Origin: UBA4744 sp963717135
GTDB taxonomy: Bacteria > Actinomycetota > Acidimicrobiia > Spongiisociales > UBA4744
DNA: 64,000 nt
Direction: 5' to 3'
Assembly: GCA_963717135.1 (NCBI GenBank)
Contig: CAVQVN010000009.1
Location: forward strand, 558,001-622,000
Shown here: piece by piece, positions 18,402-26,249 of the stretch
How positions within the stretch are numbered: the first letter of the stretch is position 1
Layout: every line of letters starts with the position of its first letter
The notes under the pieces: model-generated
Seen by the model: only the letters and a program-made list of their open reading frames with translations
What the model was told of the DNA's origin: nothing
The model's database searches: none
Program-made: the position numbers and the translations under genes

Positions 18402-19750
18402 TGGCCGAAAGGCTTGTTGTCATTGGAGGCGACGCCGCCGGTATGTCGGCTGCCAGTCAGGCGCGACGAATGCGCGACACCGACGACCTCGAGATCATGG
18501 TGTTCGAGCAGTCGGAGTATGTGAGTTTCTCAGCCTGCGGCGAGCCCTATTACGTCGGAGGATGGGTCGAGGATCTTGACGATCTGAAAGTCCGCACCCC
18601 CGAGCAGTTTCAGGCTAACGACATCGACGCTCGCATCCACCATCAGGTGACGGCCATCGATCTGGCCGCCGGCCGGGTTGAGGTCCGCCACCCGGGCGGA
18701 TCGGATGAGTTCGGCTACGACCAATTGCTCTACGCAACCGGAGCGACGGCCATCCGTCCGCCGATTGAGGGCCTTGACCTCGAGGGGGTCCACGTACTCC
18801 GGACATTGGACGACGCCGCCCGCTTGCGCGCATTGGTCACGTCGGGAGTCGAGCGAGCGGTGGTGGTCGGTGGCGGTTACGTCGGGCTGGAGATCGCCGA
18901 GGCTTTCCACCATATGAAAATCGACACCACGGTGGTGACCATGATGCCCACCGTCCTCGAACGCACGCTCGACCCCGATATGGCCGAGTTGGTGTCCGAC
19001 CACATGGAGGGAATGGGGATTCGAGTCGAAACCGGATACATGGTCGATTGCCTGGTCGGAGCCGCTGGGCGGGTCGTGGAGGTTGGGCGTGATGATCGCA
19101 GCTTCCCGGCCGATCTGGTCTTGCTGGCCCTCGGTAGCCGGCCACAGGTCGAGTTGGCCAAATCCGCCGGGATACCGCTGGGGGCCACCGGCGCGGTTGC
19201 GGTCGACGACCACCAACGGACCGCGATCGATGGAGTCTGGGCGGCCGGTGATTGCGCCGAAGCCCACCATCGAGTCTCCGGGCAACCGGTCAATCTGCAT
19301 CTTGGCACGGTGGCCAACAAGGCAGGGAGAATCGCCGGGATCAACCTCGGCGGAGGCGACGCCTCGTTCCCGGGCGTCCTCGGTACCGCCATCACCAAGG
19401 TCGGTGATCTCGAGGTCTCCAGCACGGGTCTGACAGAATGGCACGCGGCCGAGGCAGGAATCAAGGCAGTGTCGGCAACCATCAAGAGCACCACCGCGGC
19501 CCACTACTGGCCCGGCTCGAGCCGCATGCACATCAAGGTCATAGCCGAGGACTCGACCGGCCGGCTCATCGGAGCTCAGATCGTCGGCGGACCCGGGGCC
19601 GGCAAACGTATCGACGTGGTGGCCACGGCAATCTGGGCCGGCCTCCCGGCCGCTGAATTGGCTTGGACCGATCTGTCCTATTCCCCGCCTTTCTCCGGAG
19701 TGTGGGAGCCGGTGCATATCGCCGCCAGGAAGTTGGCAGAACGTTCCTAG
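18401..19750 (+). CDS. CoA-disulfide-reductase-like FAD/NAD(P)H oxidoreductase
   Basis: A 449-residue flavoprotein. The FAD dinucleotide fold begins VVIGGDAAGMSAASQARR. SFSACGEPYY carries the Cys corresponding to the redox-active Cys of CoA-disulfide reductases and NADH oxidases. The NAD(P) motif is VVVGGGYVGLEIAEAF, and GVWAAGDCAE binds FAD. The dimerisation domain ends with YSPPFSGVWEP. Members reduce CoA disulfide, persulfides or O2; only the single-Cys active-site type is clear. It is translationally coupled to the LapA-domain gene (TAATG). Confidence 0.85.
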   Translation: MAERLVVIGGDAAGMSAASQARRMRDTDDLEIMVFEQSEYVSFSACGEPYYVGGWVEDLDDLKVRTPEQFQANDIDARIHHQVTAIDLAAGRVEVRHPGGSDEFGYDQLLYATGATAIRPPIEGLDLEGVHVLRTLDDAARLRALVTSGVERAVVVGGGYVGLEIAEAFHHMKIDTTVVTMMPTVLERTLDPDMAELVSDHMEGMGIRVETGYMVDCLVGAAGRVVEVGRDDRSFPADLVLLALGSRPQVELAKSAGIPLGATGAVAVDDHQRTAIDGVWAAGDCAEAHHRVSGQPVNLHLGTVANKAGRIAGINLGGGDASFPGVLGTAITKVGDLEVSSTGLTEWHAAEAGIKAVSATIKSTTAAHYWPGSSRMHIKVIAEDSTGRLIGAQIVGGPGAGKRIDVVATAIWAGLPAAELAWTDLSYSPPFSGVWEPVHIAARKLAERS

Positions 19751-19778
19751 TCTTTCAGTTCAGCCGATCCTCCTCCTC

Positions 19779-19797
19779 CCGGTTGCTTCGCAACCGG
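19779..19797. terminator. Hairpin between convergent genes
   Basis: CCGGTTGC, loop TTC, then GCAACCGG: an 8-bp perfect stem in the 87-bp gap between the convergent flavoprotein and hydrolase genes. No clear T-tract follows, so termination is inferred from position. Just after it, CACTTCGTTCGCC (19814-19826) is shared with the gap at about 12900-12915. Confidence 0.45.
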
Positions 19798-19837
19798 CAC
19801 CCCCTCTTCAATCACTTCGTTCGCCGGGGGGAGACAG

Positions 19838-20620
19838 TCACAGCTTCTCCCAGAAGGCTCGCAGGGCCTGGTTGACGGCCGGCGGGTTCTCGATCGGGGG
19901 CAGGTGACCGGATCCCGGTATCACGGCCAGCTCGGCGCCGGGGATCAGTTGAGCCATGTGCTCCGCTACCTCGGGCGGGGTGAGCCCGTCCGCTTCCCCC
20001 ACCATCACCAGGGTTGGCACCGTGATCGAAGAGAGCAAGTCGGTACGGTCGGCCCGGCGGGCCATCCCCTCGAGAGCGGCGACGACCGACTCGGCAGGGG
20101 TTGCCTCAATCATTCCTCTTAGCCGGACCCTGGACGTCAATCCGGCGTTGGGCGACAACAAGGCTTTCTGAAGACCCGCCACCAAGGCCCCAACCCCCTC
20201 ATCGGCCACCCGTTCGGCCGTTTCTCGCCGTCCGGCCCGGGCAGTATCGGAATCCGCTCCAGATCGAGTATCCATCAATACCAGACTGCGGATCCGCTCC
20301 GGGTGACGCTCCCACAGGGCCAGAGCGGCGTAACCACCCATGGACAGCGACACGAGGTCGGCCGAAGCATGGCCCAACCCATCGATGAGACCTGCCAGAT
20401 CATCGGCAATGGTCTCCATCGTCAGCCCTCCAGACACCGGATCCGACCCCCCGGAGCCGCGTAGATCCGGTGCCACACAAAGCCTGAGATCCTTGAGTGC
20501 GTCGATCTGATCGAGCCACAACCGGTGATCGTGGGGGAATCCGTGCACAAAAACCGCCAGAGGGCCGGCCCCTCTCGCCTGATACGTGAACGTAGTGTCC
20601 CCGACCTGTAGGTGTTGCAT
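19838..20620 (-). CDS. Alpha/beta hydrolase
   Basis: A 260-residue cytosolic alpha/beta-fold hydrolase. VFVHGFPHDHRLW is the oxyanion-hole motif, SLSMGGYAAL carries the nucleophile Ser (GxSxG variant), and the Asp of GEADGLTPP and His of GSGHLPPIENP complete the triad. The closest well-known relatives are 3-oxoadipate enol-lactonase-like and non-heme peroxidase-like esterases, but the substrate cannot be assigned. It is convergent with the flavoprotein gene and divergent from the SNase lipoprotein gene. Confidence 0.82.
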   Translation of the reverse strand: MQHLQVGDTTFTYQARGAGPLAVFVHGFPHDHRLWLDQIDALKDLRLCVAPDLRGSGGSDPVSGGLTMETIADDLAGLIDGLGHASADLVSLSMGGYAALALWERHPERIRSLVLMDTRSGADSDTARAGRRETAERVADEGVGALVAGLQKALLSPNAGLTSRVRLRGMIEATPAESVVAALEGMARRADRTDLLSSITVPTLVMVGEADGLTPPEVAEHMAQLIPGAELAVIPGSGHLPPIENPPAVNQALRAFWEKL

Positions 20621-20672
20621 GACCGATCCTCCAATGAATGTGCGTCACAACCGTCCCGTACCATACGGCGAC

Positions 20673-21488
20673 ATGAAGTATGCAACGCTCGGGGCCATTC
20701 TCGCCGTCGGAATTGCTGCCTGCACGGGAACGACGACGACCGCCTCGACCGCGCCGGGGATAGTGGCGCAAGTACTCGATGTGTCGGACGGTGACTCGCT
20801 CATTGTGAATATGGATGGCATCGAAGAGAAGATCCGGCTCATCGGAGTCAATGCCCCCGAACACGATGAGTGCTACGGAATCGAGTCGGCCACCGGCCTG
20901 CGCGAGTTGCTCGACGACTCCGACATCACCGTGATAACCGATATCGAAGCAAGAGATCAGTACGGAAGATTGCTCGCCTACGTTTATCGCGACGGGCTCC
21001 TCATCAACGAGGAGATCGCCCTCCGGGGCCTGGTCCTGGCCAGCGCCTACGAGCCCAACACGGCTCATCAAGAGCAGATCGAACGCGCCGCCGACCGGGC
21101 CCGGGAGAGCCAAAGCGGAATGTGGGCACCAACCGCCTGTTCTTCAACGTTGGGAGCCGACCTCGCCATAGCCGGGATCGAGGCCAATCCGCCCGGGCCG
21201 GACGAGGAGAACCTGAATGGTGAATGGGTGGTCATCGTCAACAACGGCGATACCCCGATCGACCTGACCGATTGGAGTTTGCGTGACGCCTCCTCGGTCA
21301 ACCGATTCTCGTTCGGTCCCGGCACCATCCTGGCCGCCGGCCGGGATCTGTTCATCTTCACCGGTTGTGGACGAGACGGCGACAACCGCCGGTACTGGTG
21401 CGCCGGTGGCCCGATCTGGGGCAATTCCGGTGACTCCGCGTTCCTCCTCGATGTCGACGGTCGCATCGCCGCCACCTTCGACTACTAG
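20673..21488 (+). CDS. SNase-LTD lipoprotein nuclease
   Basis: A 271-residue exported protein; the ATG at 20673 gives a lipoprotein signal with lipobox IAAC. Residues about 30-160 form a staphylococcal-nuclease/thermonuclease domain: DGDSL (metal), IRLIGVNAPE (catalytic Arg), then ARDQYGRLLAYVY (second Arg) and an AxRxxxSGMW end. Residues about 165-271 form a lamin-tail (LTD) beta domain (GEWVVIVNNGDTPIDLTDWSLRD). SNase-LTD fusions are common in secreted bacterial nucleases; the likely role is extracellular DNA degradation or phosphate acquisition. Its TAG stop begins a dispersed repeat. Confidence 0.85.
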   Translation: MKYATLGAILAVGIAACTGTTTTASTAPGIVAQVLDVSDGDSLIVNMDGIEEKIRLIGVNAPEHDECYGIESATGLRELLDDSDITVITDIEARDQYGRLLAYVYRDGLLINEEIALRGLVLASAYEPNTAHQEQIERAADRARESQSGMWAPTACSSTLGADLAIAGIEANPPGPDEENLNGEWVVIVNNGDTPIDLTDWSLRDASSVNRFSFGPGTILAAGRDLFIFTGCGRDGDNRRYWCAGGPIWGNSGDSAFLLDVDGRIAATFDY

Positions 21489-21525
21489 TGGTCTGTCGTT
21501 GAAATGGTGCCGCGAGGTCGGCGAG
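21486..21525 (+). repeat. Dispersed 40-bp repeat, copy 1
   Basis: Starting at the TAG stop of the SNase-LTD gene, 40 nt match the sequence at 24185-24224 in 35 positions by eye; the shared core is TGAAATGGTGC. The following 100 bp (to about 21600) hold CGCACCCGGTGCGGTGCG-type GC inverted sequence and no gene. Confidence 0.6.
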
Positions 21526-21681
21526 CCATTCGGCGTTCTTGGCAAGGACGCAGGACGAAGGCGCACCCGGTGCGGTGCGACGGGCCACCGGCAACGACCC
21601 ACCGTTAGAGATTCGGGGACGGTCGGCGATCTCTATGATGGGTCCAATAGGCAAGATCACCCGATCGGAGGAGTGAGGAAG

Positions 21682-22005
21682 ATGGGTTTCATGGACACGC
21701 TGAAGAGCTGGTTTGGAAAGGCCAAGGCGGAGGCTACAGAGCTTTCTGAGAAGGCCGCCCCAATGGTCGAAAAGGCCAAGGAAAAGGGCGGGGAGGCCTT
21801 CGAGAAGGTCAAGGATGTAGCCGAAGACATCGGCGAATCCGCCGGCGAAACATTCGAAAAAGCCAAGGACTTTGTGGAAGACAAGATCGATGACATGCGG
21901 GGCGGAGGCGACGAGGTCGTTGCCGAGGCGACCGAGAAGGTGGAAGAGGTCAAGGAATCCGCCGAGGGTGCCATCGATGAAGCCAAGGACAACTTAGAGA
22001 GCTAG
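21682..22005 (+). CDS. LEA/apolipoprotein-like amphipathic helical protein
   Basis: A 107-residue, very Lys/Glu/Ala-rich protein; the ATG at 21682 follows GAGGAGTGAGGAAG. After a short hydrophobic start (MGFMDTLKSWFG) it is one long series of about 11-residue repeats of the form EKAKDxxEDxxD, like group 3 LEA, CsbD or YtxH-type stress proteins. It has no signal peptide and no cysteine. Likely roles are desiccation or membrane-stress protection, or phage-shock-like membrane association, by analogy only. A strong hairpin terminator follows 15 bp downstream. Confidence 0.7.
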   Translation: MGFMDTLKSWFGKAKAEATELSEKAAPMVEKAKEKGGEAFEKVKDVAEDIGESAGETFEKAKDFVEDKIDDMRGGGDEVVAEATEKVEEVKESAEGAIDEAKDNLES

Positions 22006-22020
22006 TAGCCGTCGGTTTAG

Positions 22021-22053
22021 AAGGGGGGACGCGCTCCGGGGTGTCCCCCCTTT
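22021..22053. terminator. Bidirectional intrinsic terminator
   Basis: AAGGGGGGAC (22021-22030), a 12-nt loop, then GTCCCCCCTTT (22043-22053): a 10-bp stem closing with A-run/T-run ends. It lies between the convergent LEA-like and pruA genes and should serve both. Confidence 0.85.
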
Positions 22054-22054
22054 G

Positions 22055-23608
22055 TTATTCGATCCAGCGCTCGGCGACCGTTTTCATCTCCATGAACAGT
22101 CGGAGATAGCCGGGGCCGCCTGCCTTGGCATTCGATCCCGACATGTTGAAACCACCGAAGGGCTGCACGCCCACCAGGGCCCCGGTGATCTTCCGGTTGA
22201 TGTAGAGGTTTCCTACATGAAACTCGTTTCTGACTCTTTCAATACGATCACGATCCGAGCTGAACAACCCTCCGGTGAGAGCAAACTCGGTGCCGTTGGC
22301 TATGTGCAGCGCTTGATCGAAGTCGGAGACCCGGATGACCGAAAGCACCGGGCCAAAAATCTCATGTTGTGCAAGACGAGAATCCGGCTCCACCTCTGTG
22401 AACACCGTCGGCTGAATGTAGAAACCGCCATCGAGATCGATCGCGCCACCGCCGGCCACCAACTTGGCGGTGGCCCGACCTTTCTCAATTTCCTCCAATA
22501 TGGATTGTTTCTGACCGGCGCTGATAACGGCATTGACGTTGTAGTTGTCTTCCGCCGGTCCGATCGACAAGGCCGCGGTGAGTTCGACGACAGACCCGAG
22601 GACTTCTTCGTAGACGTCGTCAACCACGATCAGGCGCGAACAGGCCGAGCACTTCTGCCCCTGGAATCCGAATGCGCCCGTCACCGCAGCTTGGGCAGCC
22701 GCCGCCAGGTTGGCGGTCTCATCGACGATCTGGGCATCCTTCCCACCCATCTCCATGAGCGCCCGTTTCAACCAGATTTGACCCGGCTGCACCTTGGCCG
22801 ACCGCTCGGCTATCCGCAGACCCACCTCCTTGGAGCCGGTGAAATTGATGAACCGGGTGCGCGGGTGATCGACCAATACATCCCCAATCTCGCCGCCGGC
22901 TCCCGGCAGGTAGTTGATCACTCCCCCCGGAAGGCCGGCAGCTTTGACAAGTTCCATGAACTTGGCGCCGATGATCGGCGTCGCTGAGGCCGGTTTCACA
23001 ACCACGGTGTTGCCGGCCGCCACCGGTCCGATCGTCATACCCACCAGAATGGCCAGTGGGAAATTCCAGGGAGGAATCACCACTCCGGCCCCCATCGGAA
23101 CCAGGTGCGACTCGTTCTCTTCTCCGGGGTAATCCACAACTTCGATGGGGCGGGCAAGTTGCACCGCCTGGCGGGCGTAATACTCGACGAAGTCGATTGC
23201 CTCGGCGACGTCTGCCTCAGCCTCCCACCAGTTCTTGGACGCTTCGAGCGTTTCCCAGGCCGATAGCTCGTACTTCCATTCCCGCATCAGTGCGGCCAGT
23301 TTCACCAGATATCGAGCCCGGTCCTCGGCCGGACGTTGCGACCATCCCGAAAACGCCGACCAGGCTGCCTCAACGGCCCGACCGGCCAGCTCGGTATCGG
23401 CCCCGGCGACCGACCCAACCACCTCGGCAGGCCGGCAGGGATTCAGGCTTTCGATTCGCCGTCCCGTGTCGACCGCCTCGCCTCCAATGATCGGCGGATA
23501 GTGCACTCCGAGCTGCTCCCGCACCCTCGCCAGTGCCAACCGATAGGCAGCCTCACCGGCGGGCATCGTAAAGTCCGAGTAGGGCTCGTTGACGAATGGC
23601 ACAAACAC
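22055..23608 (-). CDS. pruA: L-glutamate gamma-semialdehyde dehydrogenase (proline catabolism)
   Basis: A 517-residue aldehyde dehydrogenase, the length of the stand-alone RocA/PruA group. It oxidises glutamate semialdehyde (from 1-pyrroline-5-carboxylate) to glutamate with NAD. The GTG start at 23608 follows AGGAGG. Motifs: PWNFPLAI (oxyanion), NFTGSKEVG, the glutamate of LKRALMEMGGKDA, the catalytic Cys in FGFQGQKCSACSR, and EIFGPVLSV. No proline dehydrogenase gene lies adjacent, so the pathway is completed elsewhere. It is divergent from the inorganic pyrophosphatase gene. Confidence 0.92.
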   Translation of the reverse strand: MFVPFVNEPYSDFTMPAGEAAYRLALARVREQLGVHYPPIIGGEAVDTGRRIESLNPCRPAEVVGSVAGADTELAGRAVEAAWSAFSGWSQRPAEDRARYLVKLAALMREWKYELSAWETLEASKNWWEAEADVAEAIDFVEYYARQAVQLARPIEVVDYPGEENESHLVPMGAGVVIPPWNFPLAILVGMTIGPVAAGNTVVVKPASATPIIGAKFMELVKAAGLPGGVINYLPGAGGEIGDVLVDHPRTRFINFTGSKEVGLRIAERSAKVQPGQIWLKRALMEMGGKDAQIVDETANLAAAAQAAVTGAFGFQGQKCSACSRLIVVDDVYEEVLGSVVELTAALSIGPAEDNYNVNAVISAGQKQSILEEIEKGRATAKLVAGGGAIDLDGGFYIQPTVFTEVEPDSRLAQHEIFGPVLSVIRVSDFDQALHIANGTEFALTGGLFSSDRDRIERVRNEFHVGNLYINRKITGALVGVQPFGGFNMSGSNAKAGGPGYLRLFMEMKTVAERWIE

Positions 23609-23700
23609 AATGGCCTCCTGATGAGTCGCAACACCCCGAGCCTATCGGGATTTCTTGGTCGGTTTCCCCGGTAGCCTGTTGCCACGCCACAAGGAGCACC

Positions 23701-24201
23701 GTGCAACAAGAGCCGATCACGATGATCGTCGAGATCCCCAAGGGGAGCCGCAACAAGTACGAGGTCGACCACGAGACCGATGAGATCTTTCTCGATCGGA
23801 TGTTGTTCACCGCCACCCGTTACCCGGCGGACTACGGGTACATCCCCCGCACTCTGGCCGAAGACGGCGATCCGCTCGACGCTCTGGCGTTGGTATCCGA
23901 ACCCACTTTTCCCGGTTGCCGCATCCGAATCCGACCCATCGGCCTGTTTCTCATGGAGGACCAGGGTCACCCGGATCACAAAGTGATCGGCGTGCCCCTG
24001 GGCGAGCCGGTCTGGGCAGAGGTCGGCTCTCTCAGCGATATGCCCAGCCACTTGCTCAAAGAGATAGAACACTTCTTCACCGTGTACAAAGACCTCGAAG
24101 CCAAGAAGACGGCCGCGCTCGGTTGGCATGACCTCCGCCGAGACTCTCGAGATCATCGAAGCTTCCCGCCGCGCCTACCCGGGCTAGTGCTCTGTCGGTG
24201 A
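23701..24201 (+). CDS. ppa: Inorganic pyrophosphatase, C-terminus frameshifted
   Basis: GTG start at 23701 with AAGGAG just upstream. This cytosolic family I pyrophosphatase hydrolyses PPi to drive biosynthesis. Active-site motifs are intact: EIPKGSRNKYE, YPADYGYIP and DGDPLDALAL, then KDLEAKKTAALGWHD. After GWHD (about 24132) the frame reads Arg-rich nonsense to a stop at 24201. One base off, from TCC at 24134, the sequence reads S-A-E-T-L-E-I-I-E-A-S-R-R-A-Y-P-G and stops at 24187, exactly a normal family ending. So there is one extra base in ACCTCC (24131-24136): a real frameshift or an assembly error. All catalytic residues precede it. Confidence 0.9.
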   Translation: MQQEPITMIVEIPKGSRNKYEVDHETDEIFLDRMLFTATRYPADYGYIPRTLAEDGDPLDALALVSEPTFPGCRIRIRPIGLFLMEDQGHPDHKVIGVPLGEPVWAEVGSLSDMPSHLLKEIEHFFTVYKDLEAKKTAALGWHDLRRDSRDHRSFPPRLPGLVLCR

Positions 24202-24224
24202 AATGGTGCGGCGGTGTCGGCGAG
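24185..24224 (+). repeat. Dispersed 40-bp repeat, copy 2
   Basis: It begins at TAG 24185-24187, the stop codon of the frameshift-corrected pyrophosphatase, and matches 21486-21525 in about 35 of 40 positions. Both copies thus start exactly at a gene's stop codon. The remainder of the gap (to 24350) holds no recognisable feature. Confidence 0.6.
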
Positions 24225-24350
24225 GGCCGTTGAGACCGCGCATCCATATCTGCGACGGATCACCAGGTGGCCTAGACCCTTTCGAAAGAATCCGGGTCGG
24301 TTGGGTTCCTGAGGAGGTCAGAACGGAGTAGAAATGGCGTTGGTGACGGC

Positions 24351-25016
24351 ATGACGGACACTCCCCTCGAACGTCTGCAGGAAGCGACCCGGGACGTGTG
24401 GACGGATCCGATCGCCGCCGCCATCGCGGCCGGACGAGCCATCCTCGAGATTCTGGATGGACCATGGACCGATACGGAAGTCGGAGCCGTCGCGGATCTC
24501 CGCCGCAGGCGGGCAGACAGTCCTCTATTCCTGGCCATGACTGAGGCAGTGCTCGACGCCGAGATCGGGAATCGACGGGCGGCGCTTCTCCATACCCTTT
24601 CTCAATTGGAGGATCACTCCTGGGCAGATGAGATCGGTTTGCGGGTCGCCCATCACCCCTCGCTGGGAGTGGTTTCTCTCGGCGAGACGACCCTGGCCGT
24701 GTTGGAGGCAGCGCGCGGACTGGGTGGAACGTCCGCGGCCTTGTTCACGGACCGCCGGGCGATAGCCAGAGGTTTGACCTATCTGGGCCTGATGGTCGAA
24801 GTCGCCCCACCGGACGAAGCCTCGGCGGTGCTGATCCCGGCCTCCGCCCTCATAGGAACGAGGATGTGGACCACCGTCCGCGCCGCCGACCTGGTCCTTA
24901 GGACTTCTCTTCGAGAAGGAGAAGTGGTGGTCGTCGCCCACCCGTTGGCATGGCTCTCGGCCCGTAATCGCGCCGATTTCCGACCCTCTTCAACACTGAT
25001 CGATGTGACAATCTAG
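24351..25016 (+). CDS. Small IF-2B/MtnA-fold-like protein, function unknown
   Basis: A 221-residue soluble protein. Residues about 105-205 line up by eye with the Rossmann part of the IF-2B-family protein at 33976-34833: a VVSLGETTLAVLEAA strand-helix, an ALFTDRRAIARGLTYLGLMVEV segment where the family has E-x-R-P-x-x-x-G, an AVLIPASAL strand, and VVVVAHPLAWLS for the terminal strand. The family's GAD and NKxGT motifs are missing, so it may have lost the isomerase or nucleotide-exchange site. The N-terminal helical part opens LERLQEATRDVWTDPIAAAI. A six-codon ATG...TGA frame overlaps its start codon. Assignment is tentative. Confidence 0.55.
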   Translation: MTDTPLERLQEATRDVWTDPIAAAIAAGRAILEILDGPWTDTEVGAVADLRRRRADSPLFLAMTEAVLDAEIGNRRAALLHTLSQLEDHSWADEIGLRVAHHPSLGVVSLGETTLAVLEAARGLGGTSAALFTDRRAIARGLTYLGLMVEVAPPDEASAVLIPASALIGTRMWTTVRAADLVLRTSLREGEVVVVAHPLAWLSARNRADFRPSSTLIDVTI

Positions 25017-25054
25017 TTCTCAGTTCTCATACCTGACGACTGATGACTGATGAC
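25016..25054. repeat. Heptad tandem repeat (CAGT/ACTG arms)
   Basis: AGTTCTC AGTTCTC, a 7-nt spacer, then ACGACTG ATGACTG ATGACC: degenerate 7-nt units, with CAGT-type units on the left and complementary ACTG-type units on the right. It fills the gap between convergent genes. Confidence 0.65.
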
Positions 25055-25064
25055 CGGCGAAGCC

Positions 25065-26183
25065 TCAGCCGAGCTTGTCGACTACGTAGTCGATGCAGTT
25101 GGTCAACGCTTCTACGTCTGACATCTCGACGGCCGGCCACAATCCAATACGAAGCTGATTGCGACCCAGTTTTCGATAAGACTCGGTATCGAGGATCCCG
25201 TTGGCCCGTAGAACCGCCGCCACTACCGGCGCGGCAATCGAGCCGTCAAAGTCGATGGTGGCAGTGACGGGTGAACGCTCAGACGGAGCAGGCACGAACG
25301 GGAATGCAAAGTCCGACCGATCCGCCCACTCGTAAAGAACCGACGCATTTTGATCGCACCGCGACGCCGCCCATTCGAGACCTCCACTGGTGCGAATCCA
25401 GTTGATTTGATGGTTGAGCAGGAAAAGCGTGGACAAGGCGGGGGTGTTGTACGTTTGAGATTGTCGCGAGTTGTCCAGGGCCAACGGCAGACTCAGAAAA
25501 GCCGGGACGGGGCGGCCGGAGGAAGCGATCCGCTCGATGCGCTCGATGGCGGCCGGAGAACACATCGCCACCCACAAGCCTCCTTCGGAACCAAAGGCTT
25601 TCTGGGGGCTGAAGTAATAGACATCGAACTGCGCCGGGTCGATTCGCAAGGCTCCCGCCGCGGAGGTCCCGTCGACCAGTACCAGCCCGGCAGCATCCGG
25701 GCGAGTGATCTCGGCGCATACTCCCGTGGTGGTTTCATTGTGGGTGAGGGCATAGGTGTCCACATCCGGCGAGGCTGCCGGAAACGGATGGGTGCCGTAC
25801 TCGGCGGTGATGATCTCCGGCGGGGCGAGGTGGGGCGTCCCGGCCACCACCGCGGCGAATTTGGCGGAGAACACACCGAAGGACAAATGCTGGCTCCGGC
25901 GTTCGATGATGCCAAGGGCGGCCGCGTCCCAGAACGCCGTAGCGCCCCCGTTCCCCAGCAGGACCTCGTAACCGGGCGGGAAACCGTAGAGATCGGCGAG
26001 ACCCTCCTGGATGCCCCGAACCAGACCCTTGACGGCCGGTTGCCGGTGGCTGGTGCCCAGCAGCGATGGGGCAGCGGAGGTCAGTTCTGCGACGGCATCT
26101 TCGCGTATCTTGGCCGGCCCGGAGCCGAAACGGCCATCGATCGGAAGCAGATCCGGCGGGATCCGGATGTCGGGTAAAGTCAT
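25065..26183 (-). CDS. serC: Phosphoserine aminotransferase
   Basis: A 372-residue PLP enzyme converting 3-phosphohydroxypyruvate to phosphoserine in serine synthesis. The ATG at 26183 was chosen because it gives the actinobacterial SerC N-terminus (PDIRIPPDLLPIDGRFGSGPAKIR); the long upstream extension runs antisense through aspC. Motifs: GTSHRQPAVK, GNGGATAFWDAA, HNETTTGV, the D-G-T-S-A-AGA strand, and FSPQKAFGSEGGLW with the PLP-binding Lys. It is divergent from the aspartate aminotransferase gene with 66 bp between starts. Confidence 0.92.
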   Translation of the reverse strand: MTLPDIRIPPDLLPIDGRFGSGPAKIREDAVAELTSAAPSLLGTSHRQPAVKGLVRGIQEGLADLYGFPPGYEVLLGNGGATAFWDAAALGIIERRSQHLSFGVFSAKFAAVVAGTPHLAPPEIITAEYGTHPFPAASPDVDTYALTHNETTTGVCAEITRPDAAGLVLVDGTSAAGALRIDPAQFDVYYFSPQKAFGSEGGLWVAMCSPAAIERIERIASSGRPVPAFLSLPLALDNSRQSQTYNTPALSTLFLLNHQINWIRTSGGLEWAASRCDQNASVLYEWADRSDFAFPFVPAPSERSPVTATIDFDGSIAAPVVAAVLRANGILDTESYRKLGRNQLRIGLWPAVEMSDVEALTNCIDYVVDKLG

Positions 26184-26249
26184 GGTCTCGCCATTCACTA
26201 TGGTTCTCGGCGAACACGGTACCCAAGGAACTCGACCCGAGGAAATCTC

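Noticed and set aside
18530..19717. 395-codon minus-strand ORF
   Set aside because: It mirrors the flavoprotein gene, which has complete FAD and NAD motifs; the antisense product is His/Gly/Asp-rich without motifs.
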